Below are positions 37,950 through 49,300 of a DNA stretch of 64,000 bases, piece after piece; positions within the stretch are counted from its first letter, which is position 1, and each line of letters begins with the position of its first letter. The stretch is from the NCBI GenBank assembly GCA_022885665.1, contig JAGQDJ010000202.1:1240001-1304000 (forward strand), given 5' to 3'. The stretch is from Triops longicaudatus. Its lineage: Eukaryota; Arthropoda; Branchiopoda; Notostraca; Triopsidae. Made by a program: the position numbers and the translations under genes. The notes below the pieces were generated by a model. That model saw only the letters and a program-made list of their open reading frames with translations, was not told the DNA's origin and made no database searches.

Positions 37950-40869
37950 AGCACACACTGGCAGTTTTTTTCTCTTTTATTGATTAACAAATTCTGAAAT
38001 AACGGTTATACTTTATAGTTAATATCAGTTTTGTTACTATCTTTTTAAAACTTCATTTTCAACTTCACACCAATGAAGTGAAAAATTAAAGGGATTTGCA
38101 GAAAGATATGTCTTAGATGTGAATCGTAAGATAATCTTTCTAGCGCTTTTAGGACAAGCACAAGCTCGTCTGTGAAAGTACCAATGCGTCTTCAAGAGAA
38201 CATTGGTTTTAATTCTCAAATTCTAAAATTACGTAGCTCTAAAACTAAAAGTGTTTCGCTGTTTTTTTTTCACTGATACATTGCTTTGTCAATATGTTCT
38301 TTCTTATAGAAGAGCTCCAAGCATAATAATAAATATTTCTAAGAGAAAAATATCTTAGTAAAGCTGTGAAAAGCTGGAATACAAGTATTGCAATCTGAAC
38401 AGTTGGCAAATTATTGCTATTATTTTTTTAGAAAAAATTCTGATCCTTGGTTTGATTTATGAGTTCTTGAAAACGAAAATACTTCCTCTGTTTTCTTATG
38501 AACATTTATTAATTAGCAAATTTTTGTCTATCGCTAAAAAATTCTATTATTTCTACTAGGTGTTTCGTTAAGCTGAATCTTCTTCGTTGAGTCACGTAAG
38601 TTTAGTAACTCAACTCAAATTAACCGTAAATAAGTAAACCACTGGAAATATTCGTTTGTTACGCATGCATTAAAACGTTCGCTGATATGTCGAAAACTAT
38701 TCGCTGACATCTGAACCAAAACAGTCGAACCCATTGTAAACGGCATCATTTCGTGATCTTCCTATTTCGTGTCTTTCGAAATGCTTAATTTCATAATCGG
38801 AACATTTCCTTTCTGTTTGTATATCCTCTTGTTATGACTGAAAGTTCTTGGGATTGTTAACATCGTGACAATTTTTTTTTCCATCAAAGCATGCACGAAT
38901 CTCTCTCGCAATCCCTCGAAAATACCCTATGAACCATCTAACAGGAAATGGTCCTATTACATTGTTTGAAGAATTACGTATCGCTTTCGTGAACAGAAAA
39001 GTAGCAGGAAAGAAAGTATTTGACACATCGAAGCTTATGTAACGGAACTTTCGAAGCGGGTGTACACACAACACATGTTCGTCAGTGCATGTCACACCGG
39101 TGCGAGAAAAAAATAATTAAATGGAAAAACAGTCCGCTGACGAAGCTTTTTTCCCCTCCGCGCCTATAAGGAAGAAAAGTTAACTTAAGTGGAAAGTTTT
39201 CTTCATTTATTATCATTCTAACCGTAACGAAAGAAGGAAAAATTCTCTATACGTCAACAATCATGTAAAGTATTATCAAAAGGCGATTTTATACAATAAA
39301 GAAATCCTCTATGCGTCGACATAATTATCCTGCGTTCGTATGAATTAAAAATATTAACATTTTAACTGCTACCCAATGAAAAATATTTTGTGTGCATGTT
39401 TTTCGTACATTTTATGGGTGTACATGATCATCAGTAAGACTTTAGTAGGGAAATAAAATACCCTTACTACAAAGAAGAATCGTAAAATGACGTTCGGTAT
39501 AATGCAGTTAAATCAAGTCTTTGACAATAAATATGTCAGTAAAAATCAAAATTGCAGAAAACGTTGGACCCTTATAACGTTGTAGCAGTAAAGCTTCCAA
39601 GCTGACTCTCACAATTTGAAGAAAATATCATTTTTAGCTATACTTAATAGTCACGGAAAACCATGTGTAAACATTTAACAGCGTTCAAATGGTACGGTGG
39701 TATATTCACAAGATAATAAAATGAAACATAACTAGTTACGTGAAACAAAATACGATGTCAGGATAAGTGGGTGGTTTTCCCCACGCTTTCAGGTTTGGAT
39801 ATTTAATTATTGAAAAAATGTACCTAATAAGGACACTTGTGTAACCTGTAAAGGCGTAACTAGCATTTTTTACTCCGAAAATATTATTTGAGCCATGCCA
39901 CAATTTTTTATGAAATACAGTATTCGTTTTCAGTTTTTTGTTAATACAATTTTTTCTTTGAATTCTTCGTCATTTTACTGCTTTTGTTGCTGATCTTTTG
40001 CTTTTTGGGCATTTAAGGTGGAGTTACATAGTTGAATAGCTTTTGGTCGTGTTTAAGCGTGCCACACCTGGCAGAGTACACGAGAAAGGTAAACTTCTTA
40101 TCGTCCTTTCTGAGCTTCGCATCGTGGTACCCCTAAAAAGTGAGCGGGTGGTACAGCAAGGAGATGGAGTTTGTTAGTACGGGGAGAGTTCGTAGATCCG
40201 TGTAAGAACTTTGCCTTACGTCATTAGAGTCCTTCCTTTCCTTTCCCAGGAGTTCTATGCTAATTATGCAAAACGTCTCTCCCATTTATGCCTTACGTCG
40301 CGTATACGGACAAAACGCTTGGGAAGACTGAGAAAGATGTTAAGGCAGTGGAAGGAGTAAAGAAGGTGAAATACCGGTTTAAGGAGGGTCAACATCCTGT
40401 CCCAAAACGTTCTGAGTCATTGTTGGTTATGACTAAGAACAAAAGAAATATGTAGGGGGACTGTTCTTTGAAACCTGAACCATGTGGCATTTTTCATGGG
40501 AGCCAAAACAAATATGCCAACCAGCCCCCAATCCGCCCACCCCCTTCAGCTGTCCAGTCCTGTCCCAACATCCACCCAATCGTATTTGCTTAACTTAATG
40601 GGAATCTGAATAAAAGAGCAATCTTGCGCTAAGCAGGTAAGAAATGCGAGGAGGTTCAAGAATGATGGTGAATAAGATGGATGAACAAAAAGATGAGCAA
40701 TTTGTTCCCGATCCTTAAACGTGTATTGCGGAAAAAAGAGAGACATCACTGAAGTGGGATTACGTCACCCAGTAACTACGTCATCAGACAAATAATGGGT
40801 GTGGGATCAGCAAGGAGGGTTATGAAAAAGGAGAATGTAGGTGTTCTTTTTTTTCTAATTCTTTTGCTT

Positions 40870-43800
40870 TTAGAATGTCCATAACGCGTAGGTACTCGTC
40901 TGACCATAAACGGACATCCAATCTGGGAATTTGTCAAGGAAGGCAGCGAACTCTGGTGAGTGCTGTTCGACGCCGTGGAGGAAGTGACTGGTCACTGCGA
41001 GGTCCACGATTGGCTGCGTGGTGTCATAAGTACTAGGAATCTGTATTTCGAATACATAAAATATAAATCAAAGCGACCGGGTATTTCTGCATTTTTGGAA
41101 CAGTTTTACTCGTCTCTTCGTTTAATTTCTCAAGAATAATTATTTGGTAGAATAATAAATGCTTCGCTTGTACTTACTCGTAAATCAATGTGAAACTCCC
41201 AAGAAGTAACTTCCTTGCCGTACGAATAAAAAACAAAGTACACTGGCCGAAGAGGATCGACATTAATCGGCGCAGGCTCGGCAGTTAAGGACCATCCTGC
41301 AAGTTGAATGCCTCTATAAGGCCAAACCATAACTGCCATATGATCGGGACCTGTCCGTCAAGAAATCAAATATTTCTATTAGGTCTCATTTCGAAAGAGA
41401 TAATATTTTTTTTAGATACCTGTTTTAATTTATATATGTATATTTACTTATTTTTTACCTGATATTTGAAACGTGAGTCGCCGGACTCGAATACCAACCG
41501 GCTTTTGAGATTCGAGATTGAGCTTCACTGGATGATAAACGTTCGGTTTAGCAGCTGGCATCCACATAATATGCCTACAGCGTTACATACGTGAATTGGG
41601 CTAGTAATTAAGCACACAAACAGACACGTGCAAAAGAAATCCAGACACTGTAAAGCTCAACGCTTAATTTTACGGACGTACTTGGTCCTAGAAAGACTGG
41701 GGAAGAAGAACGGCATACCGCAGTAAGGTTCTTTAGAGCATAGTTCATCCCGATACCGGATATCGGAGCCGGCGGTTGAGTATTTTAATAGTGTATGCGG
41801 GCTCAAGTAATCAGGAGTATCAAACCAGTAACCCGACTCCTGAAGTTGGACTACGCCTGCTCGGTCGTGAATTTTGCGCTCTACATGCTAGAATTTTAAA
41901 GGATGTTGGTCAGCGAGGAGATCCTTAATGAGTCACGAAAAACAAAGTTCGTACAGAAACGTGAAGACGTTGTGGCGCCAGTAATCCGGCTGAACCAGAA
42001 AAGGGAAATCCCATCGGGGTAATAAAGACAATCGCTAGCGAGAGGCAGTAAAGCGCCAGGAGCGCTGAGATCAATCTATTAGGTCTTCTTAGGAAGTTTG
42101 CAACTGGAATCTGTAAAAGAGTTAACGTAAATAACGCAACATATCTCCTCTAACACGTGATATTGAATATCTTCAAATAGTGATATTTTTTTTAATAGAT
42201 TTTAAAGATCTTAAAATCTCACAGTGTGTGATGTAAGAAGCATAGTGATGAACCACGTCAAGATAGCGATAGTTACATCCGGGTTTTTCATGGAACCGCT
42301 ACGCCCCGTGGTGGGGATCAGACAAGTGAACAAACTGTTACTGACGTAGAAATTTAACAAGACGGGAATGATTAGGCTTACACCATGGAAAGCCAAAGCG
42401 TTCTTATCTGAAAGTTTTAATAAAACAATAAGTTCAAACTACATTCCTATCATAAAAATTGTCTCCTTTTACCTAATCGTCCGGAATGGAAGCGATCCGA
42501 CGCCACTCTACCGAGCGCGGGGAAGAGTACAAACTGCAAGAGAATGATGTTGGATCGGACTCCGAAAAGGAATGTTACAAGGGTAAAGAACGCGAAGAAT
42601 AGCTTGCACGCTTCAATTTGCAACCTTTCGATGAAGAAAGCGTTATCGAACACCTATTCAACGTTAACGAGACTTATCAATGTGGAACACGAGAAATTAA
42701 AAATAGTTATAAGAGCGTTACCCACCTGCGAATGGTAGTTCGCACTGAAGCTTTTGTACACGTAAATAGCAGCACTTAATGCAGGGCAGACATACAACCC
42801 AAGAATCCAGTAAGGGCGAGCAAACCAGGACATGGTACACCCTAAAAGTGTACCAACAGCTACTGCTACTAGGCAGGCAATTAAAGCAGCAATCCACGCT
42901 AATCCGATTGACATGACGGCGAGAATCAATTGTTTCGTGATATCGTCTCGTTTAAATCCTGTGACAAAATAATTACGCTTGTCTGCGGGGACAATTACGA
43001 GCAAGGTATATACCGTGACGCTCCATCTGTCGGAACCAACACGAAGCTTGCCAGCCAGTTAAACCGAGCGTTACAGCGTTGAGTAGGAACCATGAGAAGC
43101 CACCGAAGGTGATCATGAACCATCCTAAGAAATCAAAGTAAACGACGCGTCCGCTAGCTTTGTCAGCTGCTTCGGCTGTTTCCAGATAATCGCCGTTGGC
43201 CACGTGCAAGGTCAAAGCTAGCAGGTTGTCGCCTAATCGTTGGACGGTACTGGTAGCTACGTGGGCGATAGAATCGTGGCTGGTATGGTAGACATATCCA
43301 TTCTTAAACAAAGCCAGATCTAAGCCCGGAAGTTTGCCAAAGTCCCGGAAGATGCGAAAGTCTGTATCAGAAGGGATCAGCTTGGCATCAAAGATATCCT
43401 GGGCTGCTGAATGGGCAAATGGATGAAGAGCGGAGGACGCATAGGCCTATGACAAATCAGACCAATCATTCGCAATATGTCTTAGGGTTCTATTTAACCA
43501 AACAGTGACGTCTAATTTCAGGAATTGCGTGCGTGAAAATTTTTAATAAATTGTGCAAGTAAAAATCAAACAAGCATTCAATTTCTTCGCAAAATGTAGA
43601 AAAGTATAAGTACCTTAATCAGCCAAGGATTGCCTGGTCCCGACTGAAATACGATTTCGCGACCGCCGGCTCCGCAAGAATCGAGATTTACGAAGGCTTT
43701 AACCTCCGGTGCCCACTGGTGTTGAGTTATAAAAGCATGGGAGCCCTAATCATACAACATTTCGGTTAATATTAAAAAGAACTTTAGTTTTGCGCTCAAG

Positions 43801-44624
43801 GAATTGGGCTATTGTTCTTCTAGAACACTTTCCGCTTTGCATTGGTCGCTTGTTTCGGTAAGAAAATATATTAAAAAAATGTTTTTACTTGCAGTCTATT
43901 CTCTTCGGCTCCGTTAAAAAGGAAAATAATCGGATGTTTAATTGGCGTGTTCTGCTTGGCTAGTACTTCCAGTATTTCGAGCATTACGGCTACACTGACA
44001 GCGTTATCAGAAGCTCCTACAATACAGTAATAATCAATACACAGTATTTCCGCAGGAAAAAAATAATTCAAAAATTTCAGTTCGTCTCACAATTAATAAA
44101 AAAATAAATGGAAACTTACCTGGGCCCTGGAAAACGGAATCAAAGTGCCCGTTGATTAGCCAGGCTCCTGGTTTAGTTGTCGTGTTATCTTTGGAGCTAA
44201 AACGAACGACAACGTTGACGATATTATCATAAACGCTTGTGGCTGGTTCCGTTTCTTTAAGCGTAAATGATCCTGACGTTCTTTGGATATCCACTTCAAC
44301 GTTATGCGTTTTCCGAGCCATTTGTTTAATAAAATTCAACTCTCGGACTAGAAGATCGACAGTTAAGACTTCGTTAGCGTAGCTTCCCGTAGGACGTGGG
44401 CCAACTCCGAGAATGCGCATCAAGTGCCCCCAGGCTCTTTCCGCCACGAATTGTCCATGTTTGGCGTCTCGTATGAACACAGGCTCCGGTAAGGAATTGT
44501 CCAATTTTTGAGTGATGAAAAATGCGGCTAAATAGGCAAACAAGAGGATTCCGAGAGTAGTGCTCCAGGCGAAAGTAATCCGCGGAGCTTTGGAATGACC
44601 ACCTGATGATTCCGTGGAGTACAT
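40870..44624 (-). CDS. ERMP1: Endoplasmic reticulum metallopeptidase 1, M28 family (about 878 aa)
   Basis: Multi-pass ER membrane zinc peptidase. Exons in coding order: 44120-44624, 43889-44016, 43614-43745, 43014-43446, 42726-42982, 42473-42653, 42223-42407, 41961-42110, 41682-41887, 41459-41574, 41178-41350, 40870-41040. An N-terminal membrane helix (about 16-37) precedes the lumenal M28 domain. Its zinc and catalytic residues are all present: His160 (NGHFDSV), Asp172 (GASDNAV), Glu206-Glu207 (NGAEEN), Asp233 (VNLDSCG) and His309 (YVYHTSHDS). A long block of about eight membrane segments and the family's C-terminal lumenal domain follow (ending FPDW ... YALWTF). Length fits the roughly 900-residue human protein. 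Exons 4 and 5 are joined by an apparent 31-base intron. The start is uncertain: the frame stays open 63 bases upstream to an acceptor at 44688, so an extra 5' coding exon is possible. Confidence 0.92.
42983..43013 (-). other. ERMP1: Apparent 31-nt intron in ERMP1
   Basis: Between CGTCACG and ACAAGCG the coding-strand sequence starts GTATAT and ends CCCCGCAG. Removing exactly these 31 bases restores frame and gives MERHDKRNYF, which fits the family's hydrophilic loop. Reading through meets a stop after about ten codons. Confidence 0.6.
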
Positions 44625-46070
44625 GGGACTAAACCGGTTCACAAAAGGAATCTCCGCCTTTTGGGTGCGAAATCGTATGCTACCGCCCTGTCAAATACGT
44701 AAGTAAACAGTTATCACTTGACGGTTCCATCCCTCGGTTAAACGTCTGCGCCGAGCGCTTTGGCTCCATTAACCCTTCTCTCTTTAAGCTTGGAGTTAGT
44801 TTAAAAGTTCGAAACTACTGTCAACACGTTTCCAGTTAATAAACGTTCAATACGAGTTCATGCAAATGCGAACAAGTGAAAAAGCATACTATTCGAACAA
44901 TGATAGTCACCGAGCATCGATTTAGATTATGTAGTCATTTTTCTCGTTTCCCTACGAAATTGATTATTGTAATAATCTACGCTCTAATGTTTAGTCATAT
45001 GTGTGCATTCCTCTTGATTTTTAGAAAAACAATCTCTTACGGTACTGATGCAAAAAGTTAGAGTTACTGTCGTAAGTGGCGCTAACATCGTGTTGCACAT
45101 GTGATATGCTGTTCACACGTCGACTCTTATCTTACATTCTCTTCCTGCTCGCTTTTAAATTTGGCGCCGATTTAATTACGTGGCTCTCGGACTCCGAAGT
45201 TGTGAAAAACACAAACTCTTTCCTTACTTAGTAAGTTGCTGAAGACAATCTGTGACATTCGAATCATTCAACTCCCCGTATCCTAAGCTTTTCCGTTCAA
45301 GTAAGCATTGAAAACTTAAGAAGTTAGAAGCATGAGAATTTCTTTATTAATAGAGATTTGTTCTTTCATTCCTTTCCGAGCGAATTTGCATAGCAAAAAT
45401 GGTATTCAGTAGGGCAGCCATTATAATAGAAGTCGTACGGTACATGTGCTTGCGCACGAGGCCTGAAATGCTGTAAGAGCCAGTCTGTTTACTAAGCTTG
45501 TAAGATAACCCGGTTCAAGGCTGAGGAAGGGGAGATTCGATCCGTCCACAAGCGACGCGGGTGCGTCACGTAGACCCGGTTTATTTTTGCTGGTTCTCCC
45601 CTTGGCATGCCTTAACTACTTTACCAGGCACAGAAGTAACTTTTTTAGAAGTCTTATACTCTTCATTACGGACACGCTTTACGTTTTCAAACTAATGCAG
45701 AATATTTTGATGAACCAGTGAAGTTGCCATTACCTCCTCCATGGATATGTTGAATTCGAGCTAGAACTTCAATGCACATTCACTTATAAAAAGCTTGTCG
45801 AGTGGCACGTCAGCTGTTCTAAAAGAATTTATAAAAATGTTAACATAACTTCACCAACAAATCACGTTTATGAATTGTTATCAACCGAGTCAGCTGATAT
45901 ACAAATCCCGCACGCACACACTTGCAACAGCCGCACACGAAAAATAAACCTCATCAGACTCCCATATGCTCAAGAAGGCTCTTTAAGATCGTGTCCACGT
46001 GGCACTTTACGATGCTTGTAATCCCAGACCCACGAACATCCTCCAAGACCCAAAGATCATTTTAGTACCA
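44625..46070. other. Spacer between ERMP1 and hillarin
   Basis: Contains the upstream in-frame part of ERMP1's first recognised exon (to 44687) and presumably its promoter. An imperfect GGGGAGA/TCTCCCC inverted repeat spans about 45526-45605. No gene seen. Confidence 0.4.
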
Positions 46071-46076
46071 TTTATT
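46071..46076 (-). terminator. Hil: Candidate hillarin poly(A) signal
   Basis: TTTATT on the plus strand (AATAAA on the coding strand), about 285 bases after the hillarin stop. Confidence 0.4.
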
Positions 46077-46360
46077 TTTATTTTTACATCTTGACAACCA
46101 ATAAGAACTTCCAGTCACATCCCCCTGTCGTGGAGCGAAGCTCCTCCCACTGCCCCCCGATTTTCATAATTTTTATGTACAAAACGAGTAAGCTTCGTTA
46201 GCTTGTAGTAGTTTTAAAAATCAGTTATAAAGCCCACAATATCCTTTCTTTTCATCGTTTCAGTCTTCCGCAAGCTTAGCTTAGTTTTTATCTAAATTCG
46301 TACAAATTCGTAGAAAATGGAAGAGTTAAGCATGTTGCGCAAAAATCAGCATAGGGAATT

Positions 46361-49300
46361 CTAAGATTGGTTACGCCTAGAGGAGTTAATCAAGTATTTG
46401 CAACAGTGGGTCAGAAGATGCTTTTCTTGGTGCTCGCCATGTTGGCTCGATGACGAACCCACTTCGCGGGTGTAAATATCCATGCCAAATTGGCCTTCGT
46501 CGGGGAAGGTGATGTTGAAAGTTACCAAGTCACCGGATACGTTATGGCTGACGTACTTGGCCAAGCGTTTCTCTTCGGTGCCATTCCGGTGCAACGTCGC
46601 CATGAAGTCTGTTAAAGGACGAGACATGCGGAATTGGAGCTCCAACTCGCGGCCAGCGAAAATCAAGGCGTCTTGGTGCGTGATAGGAACCAGCCCGAAT
46701 AAACGAGTGGCTTTCATAGGACCCCATTCACCCGAAGCGCAGTCTGGCAAGGGGACCATGACGGTTTGCAGATCTTCGCAAACAATTTTAAACTTGCACA
46801 CGCTTTTGAATTTCATCGGCTCCCCGGTGAGGTATTCGCGTGGCGTAACGGCATTCGCGAAAATGTCCAACAAAAAGGCACCACTGCAGGGGGCGTGAAC
46901 CCGGAAAGCCACCACGTTACCGACCACAGACTGTTAAAAGTAAAATAAATTTTATTTAAACAAAGTAATAAAATTTTTAAGTAAATTTTGCGCATTGCCT
47001 ATCAAGGACCGTAAAATATGCGAGAGCTTCCGACGCATCGATGTCGATAACTTGTGGCACTTTTTAATGACAAAGAAAATCAGGGACATTTTTACCACTT
47101 CTACGTTCATTTTTAGTTTGTGCAATACCTTACTAACAAAGTTTCTTTCGTTCTTTAAAGTTAGATATGTTCGAATGTGGTTCAGTAAAGTTAGCATATT
47201 TATATCAAAATGTGTTAGATTTGTAGCGAAATACATTGTGACGATTAAAGTAGCACATCACCGTTACTTACAGCATAAGGCGTCATTAAACTGTTCAGGT
47301 AGACGAGGGCTTTGAATGAGCTAAATTATGACTGGCTTCCGTTTTTTGCAACTTTAAGACACTTCAATTGTTTAAGGAAGTAAGTGGCCAAAATGACGGT
47401 TAATGCTCAGGAAATCCTTTGAAGTCCCTTTTGTCCTTGTTTTTAAAAAATAATAGCAAAATCAAGCTTACCTGCATGACGAATCGTTTCAAGCTAACGG
47501 ACTCAAATGTGTCTGCGTCACTGTCGTAGATTTTCAAGTTATAGTGGAAGATTAAGGATGCTTGCATAGCTGCGGGCATCCCAATACGAACAGTCGCTGC
47601 ACCTATATTTTAAGGGATAAAAATTATAAAAAATAACAAAGTTCAAGGTTTCTGAAAATGCGGTTCGTTTAGGTCTATAACGTAGATAATAAAAGCAAAA
47701 AGAAAATCGATAAAAAATGTTTTCAGAATGAAGTTATTGCAAGTTTTGTAAAAAGGAATTACGCAAACATTGTGAAACCGAGTCGCTTAAGAAAACATCG
47801 CTCTTATATTAATGGACTTTTTAATGCATAACAGACGTGTCAAGGTTTTGTTAGACTCAAGCTAGCTATATTTACCTGTGGAATCAGTGAGCATGACCGC
47901 TTTGGTGTGTTCATCCGGGAAGTAAAGCCCGTACCGGAAAAAGAGGGATCGAACAAAAGGCAAATCTTCAAATTCGCTTAAAGTTATGGGATGTTTGAGT
48001 AACTGCCATTCTGGTTGCAACGGAAAGAACTCGTAAATAAATTCTTTGGGATCCGTCAAGAAGTAGTGGTCATCATATTCGTATCTAAAGTATATAAAAT
48101 GGTACAAAATAGGTCGTAGCAGATGTTTAGCTTCACAATTAGAGAAAAACCTAACAAAGTTATTAGGTTTACTATACAATCGTCACAATTACATGGGAAC
48201 AATGCGTCGAAAAACCACGGAAAGAAATAGGAAGAGTTATTTAGCATCATGAAGTCATTAATGTAACTGTTAAAACTTCCAATAATAATTTTAAATTGGA
48301 TTAGTCTATAAATGTACACAAAAAGCTCCGCTATATTTTACTATGGAAAGCTTTGCAGAAATGCAGTAGGCTATACCACCGTTGAATCAACAGTTGAAAA
48401 TTTAAGATGTAAATTACAAAAACTAAAGCAAACCTTAAACTGTCGGATTTGCTTTTACTTCCAGGCTTGGGAACTTCTTTGGCATTAACCAAATGGCGAG
48501 CACCCCAATTACATTGGACAAATCGCCACGCCCCGGCAACGTAGACAGCATTCCAAGAATTCCGGAAACGATTGTCTTCGAAACGAACACCTGGTTGATA
48601 ACCGGCTGATTTCGAGTAGCCCTTAATGACCACGCAGTGTAAGCCAGCATAACTGGAATGGTAAAAATTTAATTACTTTAAACTTATTTTATGATTATTC
48701 GCACACTTTCTTAATTATAAGATTTTTATGCGGTATTACATTCAAACTACCTAAGTTTAATTACCTGCAAAGGCGTTTGAAGAGAACATGGTAGCTTTCA
48801 GTGCCGTATTTGATACCTCGAAGTAAGCCCATGGGCGTGTCTGTGCGTAAATTATCATCGAATTGCATCGTGTTCAGATTTTTTACGGTAATCCAGCGAA
48901 AAATGGTCCTATGTCCGCAATAGATGAGCTTCTAAGAGATAAGTAATAATAGATAGGTATATGTTTTACCTAGCTTTTTCGATGTCAGAGCCGCATCGGC
49001 CAATCAACTGTCGAACTAAATCAGTAAATGTCTTTTGGTCTTCCTGAGCAACCTATTGACGAGAACGGAAACATTAAAAACAATTATTAAGCATTAACTA
49101 AGCTATATAAGGGTATGAACCGACAACGAGAATAGGGGCGAAAAATAAGTTTTACCCGGAAAGACAAGTGAAAAAATATGTGTATTTCCAACTGCTTTTC
49201 ATTTTATGTTGCATTTTAAATTAATTATTTTTGCTTGTAGTTGAAGAATTAATTTTTTTATATTTAAATTTCGTGTTTCTTTTTTTTTCGTTTTTCATGA

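Larger units (their letters stand above)
34234..40869. other. Gene-poor region downstream of ERMP1
   Basis: AT-rich sequence with a T27 tract (34962-34988), a CA/TA-type low-complexity patch near 36595-36620 and a 17-bp tandem duplication at 37916-37949. ERMP1's 3' UTR occupies the right end. No gene recognised. Confidence 0.4.

Noticed and set aside
38722..38740. CAGTCGAACCC, similar to a pogo-type terminus
   Set aside because: Not flanked by TA, and no inverted partner was found.
45526..45605. tRNA-like layout: GGGGAGA/TCTCCCC ends with a GATTCGATCC stretch
   Set aside because: Neither strand gives a proper D arm, anticodon arm or TTCGA-type T arm in register, so it is only an inverted repeat.
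46482..46898. 138-codon plus-strand frame
   Set aside because: Exactly antisense to the last hillarin exon, whose own frame has clear homology; it is a shadow.
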